64,000 nt of DNA from Parapusillimonas sp013416435 (GTDB lineage: Bacteria > Pseudomonadota > Gammaproteobacteria > Burkholderiales > Burkholderiaceae_B), in the NCBI RefSeq assembly GCF_052180245.1, contig NZ_CP197474.1, positions 1,116,001 through 1,180,000 on the forward strand. The letters run 5' to 3'. The notes under the pieces are model-generated. The model ran no database searches. It had not been told where the DNA came from and saw nothing but the letters and a program-made list of their open reading frames with translations. Positions within the stretch are counted from its first letter, which is position 1, and every line of letters begins with the position of its first letter. The translations under genes and the position numbers were made by a program. Positions 1 through 8,087 of this stretch are shown one piece after another.

Positions 1-960
1 AAGGAAGCGGTGCGTAAGCTTGCCGGTGGCCGGCTCGAACAGCGGGAAATACTTCTGATTCAAACGCATGGTCAGGATCAGGCATTCCGGCGGCACGCCG
101 AGAAACTGTTCTTCAAACTGGCCCACGTAAACGGTGGGGTGCTCGACCAGAGCGGTGACCTCGTCCAGCAGCGCATCGACTTCCGGTCCGTTGCCTATGG
201 TGGCCTGCAAAGCCTGCGCCTGCGCGTGCAATTGTTCCAGGATCATGGCACGGCGCCTGGTAAAGGACGCGACGACCTTCCCCTCGTTGCCAAGCTGTGC
301 TTCGTAGGTGTCCGGCGATGCGATGGAAAGCGCTTCCTTGGCCATGAAGCGGTGGCCCATGGTCTTGCGGCCGGCGTCCAGGCCCAGCGCGTGTACCGGT
401 ACGATGTCTTCGCCCCACAGCGCAACCAGCAGGTGGGCGGGGCGCACGAACTTCACGCTGCTGACGCCATCGGCAAGTTGATAGCGCATCACTTTCGGTA
501 TGGGCAGGTTGTTGAGCGCATGGTCGAGCGCTTCCTGAACGCCCGGCGCGAGCGCCATGCCGCGCGTGGTGCCTTTGGCATAGAGATAGTCCTGCTTGCC
601 GTCCGATTCGGTGATCAGGTCGGCGGGCGTGAGGTGCCCCAGCCCCTTGGCGGCAAGCTTCTTGGCCAGCGCGGGGCTGATGTCGCCGTTTTCGGCCAGG
701 CCTATCTTGGCCGGCATGAGTTTTTCGGTATAGCTCTGTTCGGGCGCCTGTTCCAGCACCGCTGAAAGATTCACCGCCAGGCGGCGCGGCGTCGCGAAAT
801 CGGTCACGACGCATGCCTGCGACAGCAGTTGATGTTGTGCAAGGACTTTGCGCACGCCTTCGGCGAAGGCATGGCCGAGTTTCTGCAGCGCCTTGGGCGG
901 CAGTTCTTCGGTGAACAGTTCGATGAGCAGCGGTTTGGTCGTCACGGTAGCGGAGTTCAT
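1..960 (-). CDS. glyS: Glycine--tRNA ligase beta subunit (partial, runs off left edge)
   Basis: The visible N-terminal ~319 residues begin with the typical bacterial GlyS opening (LLIELFTEELPPKAL). They continue through FATPRRLAV and the segment with NQKYFPLF near the edge. GlyS is the beta subunit of the alpha2beta2 glycyl-tRNA synthetase and contributes tRNA recognition. Its ATG shares one base with the TAA stop of glyQ (TAATG), so the two are translationally coupled, as expected for a heterotetramer. Full-length GlyS is about 700 residues, so more than half lies outside the window. Confidence 0.96.
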   Translation of the reverse strand, partial: MNSATVTTKPLLIELFTEELPPKALQKLGHAFAEGVRKVLAQHQLLSQACVVTDFATPRRLAVNLSAVLEQAPEQSYTEKLMPAKIGLAENGDISPALAKKLAAKGLGHLTPADLITESDGKQDYLYAKGTTRGMALAPGVQEALDHALNNLPIPKVMRYQLADGVSSVKFVRPAHLLVALWGEDIVPVHALGLDAGRKTMGHRFMAKEALSIASPDTYEAQLGNEGKVVASFTRRRAMILEQLHAQAQALQATIGNGPEVDALLDEVTALVEHPTVYVGQFEEQFLGVPPECLILTMRLNQKYFPLFEPATGKLTHRFL

Positions 961-1868
961 TAAGCGGCCTCCGTTCCGGCGGCGTTGACGAGCATGGGAA
1001 ATCCTAGTTTCTCGCGTGATTCAAAATAAGCCTGGGCAACAGCGCGCGACAGGTTGCGGATGCGGCCGATATAGGTTGCCCTTTCGGTGACGCTGATGGC
1101 GCCGCGCGCGTCCAGCATGTTGAAGGTATGGGCGGCTTTCAGTGTGGCCTCGTAGGCGGGCAAGGCAAGGGGGACGTCGATCAGCCGCTTTGCCTCGGCT
1201 TCGTAGTCGTTGAAGTGCGCGAACAGCATCTGCGTCGAGGCGTGCTCGAAGTTATAGGTGGATTGCTCGACTTCGTTCTGGTGGAAGACGTCGCGATAGT
1301 AGATTTTGCGGCCGTTCGCGGATTCCGTCCAGACGAGATCGTATACGCTCTCGACGCCTTGCAGATACATGGCCAGCCGTTCCAGCCCGTAGGTGATTTC
1401 GCCGGTGGTGGGGTTGCAATCCAGGCCGCCGACCTGCTGGAAGTAGGTGAATTGCGTGACTTCCATGCCGTTCAGCCAGACTTCCCAGCCCAGACCCCAG
1501 GCGCCCAGGGTGGGGTTTTCCCAGTCGTCTTCCACGAAACGGATGTCGTGTTCGTCGGGATTGATGCCGAGCGCCTTGAGCGAGCCGATGTAGAGGTCGA
1601 TGATTTCAGGCGGCGCCGGCTTGAGCACGACCTGGTATTGGTAATAATGCTGGAGCCGGTTGGGATTTTCGCCGTAGCGGCCGTCCTTGGGGCGCCGCGA
1701 AGGCTGTACGTAGGCGGCTCGCCATGGCTCGGGCCCGATGGAACGCAGAAAGGTTGCCGTATGCGAAGTGCCGGCGCCGACTTCCATGTCGTAGGGTTGC
1801 AGTAGCGCGCAACCCTGGCCGTCCCAGTACTGCTGTAGCGTTAAAATGATTTGCTGAAAAGTGAGCAT
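960..1868 (-). CDS. glyQ: Glycine--tRNA ligase alpha subunit
   Basis: The 302-residue product carries the hallmarks of GlyQ: the N-terminal FQQIILTLQQYWDGQGC, the DMEVGAGTSH motif and the AYVQPSRRPKDGRYGENPNR block. It forms the catalytic alpha subunit of glycyl-tRNA synthetase with GlyS, encoded immediately downstream. An in-frame TTG seven codons upstream would extend the protein, but the family normally begins at the ATG used here. No strong Shine-Dalgarno is visible. The region to the right is a divergent intergenic space shared with the crotonase gene. Confidence 0.97.
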   Translation of the reverse strand: MLTFQQIILTLQQYWDGQGCALLQPYDMEVGAGTSHTATFLRSIGPEPWRAAYVQPSRRPKDGRYGENPNRLQHYYQYQVVLKPAPPEIIDLYIGSLKALGINPDEHDIRFVEDDWENPTLGAWGLGWEVWLNGMEVTQFTYFQQVGGLDCNPTTGEITYGLERLAMYLQGVESVYDLVWTESANGRKIYYRDVFHQNEVEQSTYNFEHASTQMLFAHFNDYEAEAKRLIDVPLALPAYEATLKAAHTFNMLDARGAISVTERATYIGRIRNLSRAVAQAYFESREKLGFPMLVNAAGTEAA

Positions 1869-2036
1869 GAGCGATGGTGAGTAAATCAATGAGCCGCAAA
1901 ATTTTTCAATTTTAACTGGTTCCGTCGCGTCGCTGTGCCATGCCTGCCCGAAGCGTCGGGTAATTGGCCGTATGATGTTGGGTTATCTACTAAACAGAGC
2001 GCCTGTCCGGGCGCGAAATTCTATGGGGATAGTTTC

Positions 2037-2804
2037 ATGTCCGAGTTGGTGAAAGTTGAAATCATCGATCGCATTCAGATCATCACGATCAATCGCCCGC
2101 AAGCGCGGAATGCCATCAATTACGAAACGGCGCAAGAGCTCGCAGCCGTTCTGGATCAGATGGATGCCAACGAGGACGTCGTCATCGGCATTCTGACCGG
2201 CGCAGAAGGCACGTTTTCATCCGGCATGGACCTCAAGGCCTTTGCCCAGAGCGGCCAGCGCCCCTTGGTCGAAGGCCGCGGCTTCGCGGGCCTGTGCGAG
2301 CGGCCGCCCCGCAAACCCGTCATCGCCGCCGTCGAGGGCTACGCCCTGGCGGGAGGATTCGAAATGGCGCTGTCCTGCGACATGATCGTCGCGGCCAACA
2401 ATGCGAATTTCGGCTTGCCTGAAGTGAAGCGCGGCATTGTCGCCGGCGCCGGCGGCATGATGCGCCTGCCCAGCCGCATTCCCTATCACATCGCCATGGA
2501 AGCCGTGCTGACCGGCGAAATGCTGCCTGCGGCGCGCATGCACGGCTACGGCCTGGTCAATCGTCTGGTCGAGCCCGGCCAAGCGCTCGAGGTCGCGCTC
2601 GAACTCGCGCGCATCGTCGCCGGCAACGGCCCCCTGGCAGTCCAGACCGCCAAGAAAATCGTTACCGAATCCCGGGATTGGCGCCAGGCAGACATGTTCG
2701 ATTTACAGCGTCCCCGGGTCGCCCACATATTCGCTTCGGCGGACGCCAAAGAGGGCGCGACGGCTTTCGCCGAAAAGCGCAAGCCAGTCTGGCGCGGTAA
2801 ATAA
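2037..2804 (+). CDS. Crotonase-fold enoyl-CoA hydratase/isomerase family protein
   Basis: The 255-residue protein has the crotonase signature: an N-terminal INRPQARNAI, an oxyanion-hole loop GTFSSGMDLKAF, and a second oxyanion/active-site region AVEGYALAGGFEMALSCDM followed by FGLPEVKRG. Both catalytic-position Glu regions are present. Members hydrate or isomerise acyl-CoA thioesters in the cytoplasm. The substrate cannot be inferred from the sequence. The start was chosen at the ATG preceded by GGGGAT (about 8 nt); a longer upstream in-frame extension looks non-coding. The gene precedes the fumarase gene by 68 bp in the same direction. Confidence 0.9.
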   Translation: MSELVKVEIIDRIQIITINRPQARNAINYETAQELAAVLDQMDANEDVVIGILTGAEGTFSSGMDLKAFAQSGQRPLVEGRGFAGLCERPPRKPVIAAVEGYALAGGFEMALSCDMIVAANNANFGLPEVKRGIVAGAGGMMRLPSRIPYHIAMEAVLTGEMLPAARMHGYGLVNRLVEPGQALEVALELARIVAGNGPLAVQTAKKIVTESRDWRQADMFDLQRPRVAHIFASADAKEGATAFAEKRKPVWRGK

Positions 2805-2872
2805 AGAGCCGCGTCCTCGCGAGGAAACCGGCGGGCCTGCTGGCTCGCCATTTTTACGATTGAGCCTTACAC

Positions 2873-4396
2873 ATGACCATCACCATCAAAGAAAGCGACT
2901 TCATCCAGTCCATCGCAGACGGCGTGCAGTTCATCAGCTACTACCATCCCGCCGACTACATCCAGCATCTGGCGCGCGCCTACGAGCGTGAGCAGAGCCC
3001 TGCGGCCAAAGACGCCATCGCCCAGATCCTGACCAATTCACGTATGTGCGCCGAAGGGCGCCGCCCCATCTGCCAGGATACCGGCGTGGTCAACGTGTTC
3101 CTGAAGATCGGCATGGATGTGCGCTTCGACACCAAGCGCAGCATGCAAGAGCTCTGTGACGAGGGCGTTCGTCAGGGCTATCTGAATCCCGACAACCCTT
3201 TGCGCGCGTCCATCCTCACAGATCCTCTGTTCACGCGCAAGAACACGCGCGACAACACGCCCTGTATTGTCAACGTCGAGCTTGTCCAGGGCGACAAGGT
3301 CGACGTTCAGATCGCGGCCAAGGGCGGGGGCTCCGAAAACAAATCCAAGTTCGTCATGCTCAATCCCAGCGACTCGCTGGTGGACTGGGTACTGAAAACC
3401 GTTCCCCAGATGGGCGCCGGCTGGTGCCCGCCAGGCATGCTGGGCATAGGTGTTGGCGGCACGGCCGAAAAAGCCATGCTGATGGCCAAAGAGGCCCTCA
3501 TGGAAGACATCGACATGTACGAGCTCCTGCAGCGCGGGCCGCAGAACAAGCTTGAGGAACTGCGCATCGAGCTCTACGAGAAAGTGAATGCGCTGGGCAT
3601 CGGCGCGCAGGGCCTGGGCGGCCTGACCACCGTGCTGGACGTCAAGATCAACACCTTCCCCACGCACGCGGCATCCAAGCCCGTGGCCATGATTCCGAAC
3701 TGTGCCGCCACCCGCCACGCGCATTTCACGCTGGACGGATCAGGCCCGGCGGTACTCACGCCTCCTTCCTTGTCCAATTGGCCCGATGTCCATTGGGCAC
3801 CCGATTACAACAAGTCCTTGCAGGTCGACCTCAACACCTTGACCAAAGAACAAGTGGCCAGCTGGAAACCCGGGCAGACGCTGCTGCTGTCCGGCAAGAT
3901 GCTCACCGGCCGCGACGCGGCGCACAAGCGCATACAGGACATGCTCGAACGTGGCGAGCCGCTGCCGGTCGATTTCACCAACCGCGTCATCTATTACGTC
4001 GGCCCGGTCGATCCGGTGCGCGACGAGGTCGTCGGGCCGGCAGGTCCCACCACGGCCACGCGCATGGACAAGTTCACCGGCATGATGCTCGAAAAGACAG
4101 GTTTGATCTCCATGATCGGCAAGTCCGAACGCGGGCCGGTGGCGATCGAGGCGATCCGCGAGCATGGATCCGCCTATCTGATGGCAGTGGGCGGCTCCGC
4201 CTACCTGGTGTCCAAGGCGATCCGCGCGGCGAAGGTCGTGGGCTTCGAGGACCTGGGCATGGAAGCCATCTACGAGTTCGATGTCAAGGACATGCCCGTG
4301 ACCGTGGCGGTGGATTCGCAGGGCGTTTCCGTGCATGAAACCGGCCCGCGCGAATGGCGCAGCCGCATTGCCGAGATCCCTTTGGTTCCGGTCTGA
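2873..4396 (+). CDS. Class I (iron-sulfur) fumarate hydratase
   Basis: The 507-residue protein is a full-length class I, oxygen-sensitive [4Fe-4S] fumarase. The N-terminal half has GRRPICQDTGVVNVF and the N-terminal domain ending in AAKGGGSENKSKF and MLGIGVGGTAEKAM. The C-terminal beta domain has GKMLTGRDAAHKR, YYVGPVD and GPTTATRMDKF. The reaction is reversible hydration of fumarate to L-malate. Some class I fumarases also hydrate mesaconate to citramalate. That is relevant because a mesaconyl-CoA-type pathway trio lies just downstream, past a block of palindromic repeats. Side activity is inference only. Confidence 0.95.
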   Translation: MTITIKESDFIQSIADGVQFISYYHPADYIQHLARAYEREQSPAAKDAIAQILTNSRMCAEGRRPICQDTGVVNVFLKIGMDVRFDTKRSMQELCDEGVRQGYLNPDNPLRASILTDPLFTRKNTRDNTPCIVNVELVQGDKVDVQIAAKGGGSENKSKFVMLNPSDSLVDWVLKTVPQMGAGWCPPGMLGIGVGGTAEKAMLMAKEALMEDIDMYELLQRGPQNKLEELRIELYEKVNALGIGAQGLGGLTTVLDVKINTFPTHAASKPVAMIPNCAATRHAHFTLDGSGPAVLTPPSLSNWPDVHWAPDYNKSLQVDLNTLTKEQVASWKPGQTLLLSGKMLTGRDAAHKRIQDMLERGEPLPVDFTNRVIYYVGPVDPVRDEVVGPAGPTTATRMDKFTGMMLEKTGLISMIGKSERGPVAIEAIREHGSAYLMAVGGSAYLVSKAIRAAKVVGFEDLGMEAIYEFDVKDMPVTVAVDSQGVSVHETGPREWRSRIAEIPLVPV

Positions 4397-4405
4397 AGAG
4401 GATGG

Positions 4406-4567
4406 GGGGTCAGACCCCATGCGGGGTCTGACCCCTAGGCGGCTCGGTCTGGAATGATCGGGGTCAGACCCCGCATGGGGTCTGACCCCATGCCGTTTCG
4501 GTCCGGAATCCTTTGTAGGGTCAGACCCCGTACGGGGTCTGACCCTGGCTCTACGGGGTTTGACCCC
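4406..4567. repeat. Cluster of palindromic intergenic repeats (three full, one half copy)
   Basis: Three near-identical palindromes lie at 4406-4435, 4460-4489 and 4518-4545. Each is GGGGTCAGACCCC, a 4-nt centre, then GGGGTCTGACCCC; the third lacks one base at each end. The half copy GGGGTTTGACCCC is at 4555-4567. The spacers between copies contain related GGTCTGGAAT and GGTCCGGAAT motifs. The block fills the space between the fumarase gene and the next gene. Another copy lies at 12073-12102. Such elements can act as REP-like repeats or bidirectional transcription barriers. Confidence 0.9.
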
Positions 4568-4682
4568 AGGCCGAGCACGGCCTGTTAGCCTGAGCTGAAT
4601 TCCGTCTTATCCAAAAACGAATTCCCAAAATGGGCCGCAGCGTTCAAGCTATGGCTCTGTCAATTCGCTTTGGAGGATGCAC

Positions 4683-5513
4683 ATGACGCAGCATGAGCTC
4701 GATGCATGGGTGGGCCGTACGGATCGCTGTGACGACAACGTCGATTCCGGCCATATAAGGAAAGTCGCCTTGGCGCTGGACGCGCCATGCCCCTCGGCCG
4801 GCGAGCCGCTGCCTTTATTGTGGCATTGGGCGCTGTTCGTCAATGGGGTGCCATACGGGGAAATTGGCGAAGACGGGCACCCCAGGCGGGGCGGGTTTCT
4901 GCCGCCCGCGGATGACCGGAACCGCATGTGGGCCGGTGGCCGGCTGGAATTTCTGACGCCCTTGCGCGTGGGCATCCGGGCGAGCCGGGAGTCCAGCATT
5001 GCGGCGATCAAGGAGAAGGACGGCCGCAGCGGCAAGCTGCTGTTCGTGACGGTCAAGCACGAGTATTTCCAGCAAGACATGCTTTGCATTTCCGAAGAAC
5101 AGGACATCGTCTATCGCGAGCCGGCTCCTCCCAAACTGCAAGGCACGGTGCCGGCGCCGGAGGCGCAGTGGTCCGAACTCGTGCATCCGGAACCCGTCAT
5201 GCTGTTCCGGTATTCCGCGGTAACCTTCAACGGGCATCGCATCCACTACGATCAAGACTACGCCATGCACAAGGAAGGCTATCCCGGCCTGGTCGTGCAC
5301 GGGCCCATGATCGCCACCCTGCAATGCCAGGCGTTCACCCGGGCGCATCCTGAAAAACAGGTTGCCGCTTTTTCCTATCGCGGGCTCAGGCCCCTGATCT
5401 CGCCCAAGGACTTCCGGGTGGAAGGCGCACTGACCGGCGCCGGTTCCGCCAGCCTCTGGGCCCAGCAGGACGGCATGGTGGCCCATCAATCCGAACTGAG
5501 GTTCCATCCATGA
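4683..5513 (+). CDS. FAS1-like dehydratase / mesaconyl-C4-CoA (or itaconyl-CoA) hydratase-like protein
   Basis: The ~276-residue protein has the double hot-dog layout of the HTD2/FAS1-like dehydratase family. The N-terminal half contains the conserved HWALF and GRLEFLTPL segments. The C-terminal half contains the hydratase motif FRYSAVTFNGHRIHYDQDYA followed by PGLVVHGPMIATL. Family members hydrate mesaconyl-C4-CoA or itaconyl-CoA to citramalyl-CoA. The neighbours (CoA-transferase and CitE-like lyase, each overlapping the last) match the other two enzymes of such a route. The start is taken at the second ATG because GGAGG lies 6 nt before it and abuts the first ATG. Confidence 0.82.
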   Translation: MTQHELDAWVGRTDRCDDNVDSGHIRKVALALDAPCPSAGEPLPLLWHWALFVNGVPYGEIGEDGHPRRGGFLPPADDRNRMWAGGRLEFLTPLRVGIRASRESSIAAIKEKDGRSGKLLFVTVKHEYFQQDMLCISEEQDIVYREPAPPKLQGTVPAPEAQWSELVHPEPVMLFRYSAVTFNGHRIHYDQDYAMHKEGYPGLVVHGPMIATLQCQAFTRAHPEKQVAAFSYRGLRPLISPKDFRVEGALTGAGSASLWAQQDGMVAHQSELRFHP

Positions 5514-6730
5514 GCCAGGATATCCCGCAAGCGCAGGGCTGCGCAGCTGCCCCCAGGCCGCTCGACGGCATCACGGTCGTCAGCCTGGAGCATGCGATTG
5601 CCGCGCCGTTCTGCACGCGTCAACTGGCGGACATGGGCGCTCGCGTCATCAAGGTCGAGCGGCCGGGCGTCGGCGACTTCGCACGGGGCTACGACGAGCG
5701 CGTCAATGGCATGTCTTCGCATTTTGTCTGGACCAATCGCTCCAAAGAAAGCCTCGCGCTCGATTTGAAGCAGCCCGAGGCCGGCGCCATCTTGCGTCGC
5801 TTGCTGGGCAAAGCCGATGTCCTCGTCCAGAACCTGGCGCCGGGCGCCGCGGTACGGCTGGGTCTGTCGTTCGAGTCGCTGCAGGAGCTGAATCCCCGTC
5901 TGATCGTCTGCGATATATCCGGCTATGGAGAAGGGGGCGACTATCAGGACAAGAAGGCGTACGATCTGCTCATCCAGAGCGAAAGCGGCTTCCTGTCGGT
6001 CACCGGTACGCCCGACAGCCCCGCCAAAGCAGGCTGCTCCGTCTCGGACATTTCGGCCGGCATGTACGCATACAGCAGCATCCTGTCCGCGCTTCTGCTG
6101 CGCGAGCGCACCGGACGCGGCAGCCGGCTGGACGTCTCCATGCTGGAAAGCATGGTGGAGTGGATGGGCTTTCCCATGTATTACGCATTCGACGATGCGC
6201 CGCCGCCGCCACGCGCCGGCGCTTCGCACGCCACCATCTACCCCTATGGGCCATTTCCAGTCGGAGACGGGACGGAGATCATGCTGGGCCTGCAGAATGA
6301 ACGAGAATGGGCGGCGTTTTGCCGCCTCGTGCTGAGGCAGCCGGAACTTGCGGACGACAGCCGGTACAGCAGCAATTCATCGCGCGTCGCCAACCAGGCC
6401 AGCCTGCGTGCCCTGATCGTGACCGCATTCGCGTCCCTTTCCCGCCATCAAGTCATCGAGCGGCTCGAACAGGCGCAGATCGCCAATGCGAGCGTCAATA
6501 CCATGCATGATGTCTGGCGCCATCCGCAGTTGGCCCAGCGTGGCCGTTGGCGGCAGGTGGAAAGTCCGGTGGGCCCGCTGCCCGCCTTGATTCCACCAGG
6601 AAGCAGCTCCGCCTTCGAGGCGCGCATGGACAGGATTCCCGCGCTTGGCGAAAATACCGGCGCTATCCTGGCCGAGCTCGGTTATTCCACCGGGCAGGTC
6701 CAGGCGCTTTCCGAGCAGGGAGTCATCTAA
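5510..6730 (+). CDS. Family III (CaiB/BaiF) acyl-CoA transferase
   Basis: The 406-residue protein is a typical class III CoA-transferase. It opens LDGITVVSLEHAIAAPFCTRQLADMGARVIKVE, continues with GDFARGYDE and WTNRSKESLALDLK, and has the catalytic Asp region in AYDLLIQSESGFLSVTG. It moves CoA between dicarboxylic acids or within a mesaconyl group. It overlaps the upstream hydratase by ATGA and the downstream lyase by TAATG, so all three are probably made together. A mesaconate or succinyl-CoA:itaconate role fits the context but is not shown. Confidence 0.9.
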   Translation: MSQDIPQAQGCAAAPRPLDGITVVSLEHAIAAPFCTRQLADMGARVIKVERPGVGDFARGYDERVNGMSSHFVWTNRSKESLALDLKQPEAGAILRRLLGKADVLVQNLAPGAAVRLGLSFESLQELNPRLIVCDISGYGEGGDYQDKKAYDLLIQSESGFLSVTGTPDSPAKAGCSVSDISAGMYAYSSILSALLLRERTGRGSRLDVSMLESMVEWMGFPMYYAFDDAPPPPRAGASHATIYPYGPFPVGDGTEIMLGLQNEREWAAFCRLVLRQPELADDSRYSSNSSRVANQASLRALIVTAFASLSRHQVIERLEQAQIANASVNTMHDVWRHPQLAQRGRWRQVESPVGPLPALIPPGSSSAFEARMDRIPALGENTGAILAELGYSTGQVQALSEQGVI

Positions 6731-7563
6731 TGGGATACAGATCCATACGCGCGGCGCTGTTCGTTCCGGCAAGCCGTCCCGAGCGTTTTTCAAAGGCGAT
6801 GGCGGCGGGCGCCGACGCCATCATCATCGATCTCGAGGACGCGGTCGAAACCAGCCTGAAAGCGCAGGCCCGAACGCATGTGCTGGAGTTCGCGCGCGGC
6901 AATCCCGATACCGCTTTCATGTTGCGCGTCAACGGGGCGGGATCCGAATGGTTCGACGCGGACATCGAACTTTGCCGCCAGTGCCCGTCGCTGTCAGCGG
7001 TTGTGCTGCCCAAGGCCGAGTCGGCCGCCCAGGTGGCTCGCGCCGCGGCGGCGGGCAAGCCCGTCATTCCGATCGTTGAAAGCGCGGCCGGCGTGCTGGC
7101 GCTGGCGGCATTGGCCGCGTCGCCAGCCGTGGAAAGGCTCTCATTCGGCAGCCTGGACCTGATGCTGGAAACCGGCACGGCGCCGGACACCGCAGGCGCG
7201 CAATTGCTGCTCGACCACATCCGTTGCCAGATACTGCTGCATAGCGCGGCAAGCGGTCTGGCTGCGCCGCTGGACGGCGTCTATCCCAACTTCTCGGATC
7301 GCGAAGGCCTGGAGCGCATCGCAACGCAAGTCGCGCAAATGGGTTTCGGCGGCATGCTGTGCATCCATCCGGCACAGGTGCCCATCATCGTTCGCGCGTT
7401 TTCGCCGCCGGAAAGCGAGCAGGCATGGGCGAAACGGGTGGTCGCCGTGGCGGATGAGACAGGTTCGTTTGCCTTCCAGCTGGATGGCAAGATGGTGGAT
7501 GCGCCGGTCATCGAACGTGCACGGCGCATTCTGGCGGCAGGAGTTCAGTCGGGTAGCACCTGA
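6730..7563 (+). CDS. HpcH/HpaI-CitE family lyase (citramalyl-/malyl-CoA lyase-like)
   Basis: The 277-residue protein shows the CitE-like TIM-barrel signature: RAALFVPASRPERFSKAMAAGADAIIIDLEDAV at the N terminus, a metal-binding Glu in PIVESAAGVL, and Asp in FGSLDLMLETG. Related lyases cleave malyl-CoA, citryl or (S)-citramalyl-CoA; the last gives acetyl-CoA and pyruvate. It closes the hydratase/transferase/lyase trio and is coupled to the transferase by TAATG. Its last 19 bp overlap, tail to tail, the 3' end of the opposing folK gene. Confidence 0.88.
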   Translation: MGYRSIRAALFVPASRPERFSKAMAAGADAIIIDLEDAVETSLKAQARTHVLEFARGNPDTAFMLRVNGAGSEWFDADIELCRQCPSLSAVVLPKAESAAQVARAAAAGKPVIPIVESAAGVLALAALAASPAVERLSFGSLDLMLETGTAPDTAGAQLLLDHIRCQILLHSAASGLAAPLDGVYPNFSDREGLERIATQVAQMGFGGMLCIHPAQVPIIVRAFSPPESEQAWAKRVVAVADETGSFAFQLDGKMVDAPVIERARRILAAGVQSGST

Positions 7564-8021
7564 AGCGCCTGATCGGCACAGGCCTTGATCAGCTGCGGCA
7601 AGCCGCCTTGCGGCAATTGCATGTCGGGTGCCAAATCGGCCAATGGCCGCAGGACGAAGGCGCGCAGGTGCATGCGCGGATGGGGTACGGTAAGGCGGGA
7701 ATCGGCGATGGCCTCCGCGCCGTACAGCAACAGATCGAGATCCAGCGTGCGCGGCGCATTGCGGTAAGGCCGAAGGCGGCCATGGCGGTTCTCGATCGCT
7801 TGAAGCCTGTCCAGCAGGGCATGGGCATCCAGCGACGTCTGGATCGCTGCGACGGCATTGACGTAATCCGGGCCGCTGGAATCGACAGGCGCGCTGCGAT
7901 AGAAGCGCGACAGGACCAGCGAGGCGACCTCGGGCAGTGCCGAGAGTTCACGCGCCGCCGTCAACAGCGTGGTGCGCGCATCGCCTAGATTCGCGCCCAT
8001 GCCGATGTATGTCAGGATCAT
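7545..8021 (-). CDS. folK: 6-hydroxymethyl-7,8-dihydropterin pyrophosphokinase
   Basis: The 158-residue protein begins ILTYIGMGANLGD. It carries SRFYRSAPVD, the PDYVNAV segment and the HPPK signature RTLDLDLLLYG followed by LTVPHPRMHLRAFVL. It transfers pyrophosphate from ATP to 6-hydroxymethyl-dihydropterin in folate synthesis. The chosen ATG is preceded by GGAGAA at a good distance; an upstream in-frame start would add 20 residues that do not resemble the family. It is last in a leftward run hda-HAD-pcnB-folK and overlaps the opposing lyase gene by 19 bp at its 3' end. Confidence 0.95.
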   Translation of the reverse strand: MILTYIGMGANLGDARTTLLTAARELSALPEVASLVLSRFYRSAPVDSSGPDYVNAVAAIQTSLDAHALLDRLQAIENRHGRLRPYRNAPRTLDLDLLLYGAEAIADSRLTVPHPRMHLRAFVLRPLADLAPDMQLPQGGLPQLIKACADQALQVLPD

Positions 8022-8087
8022 GCGTTCTCCGTGCGTCTGCGCCGCCTGCCTTTCAGCGTTAACTGGCCCAGGGCGCGGCATGAGCCA

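Noticed and set aside
4406..4567. Possible CRISPR array
   Set aside because: The repeats are palindromes with short, related spacers, in an intergenic gap, and there are no cas genes.
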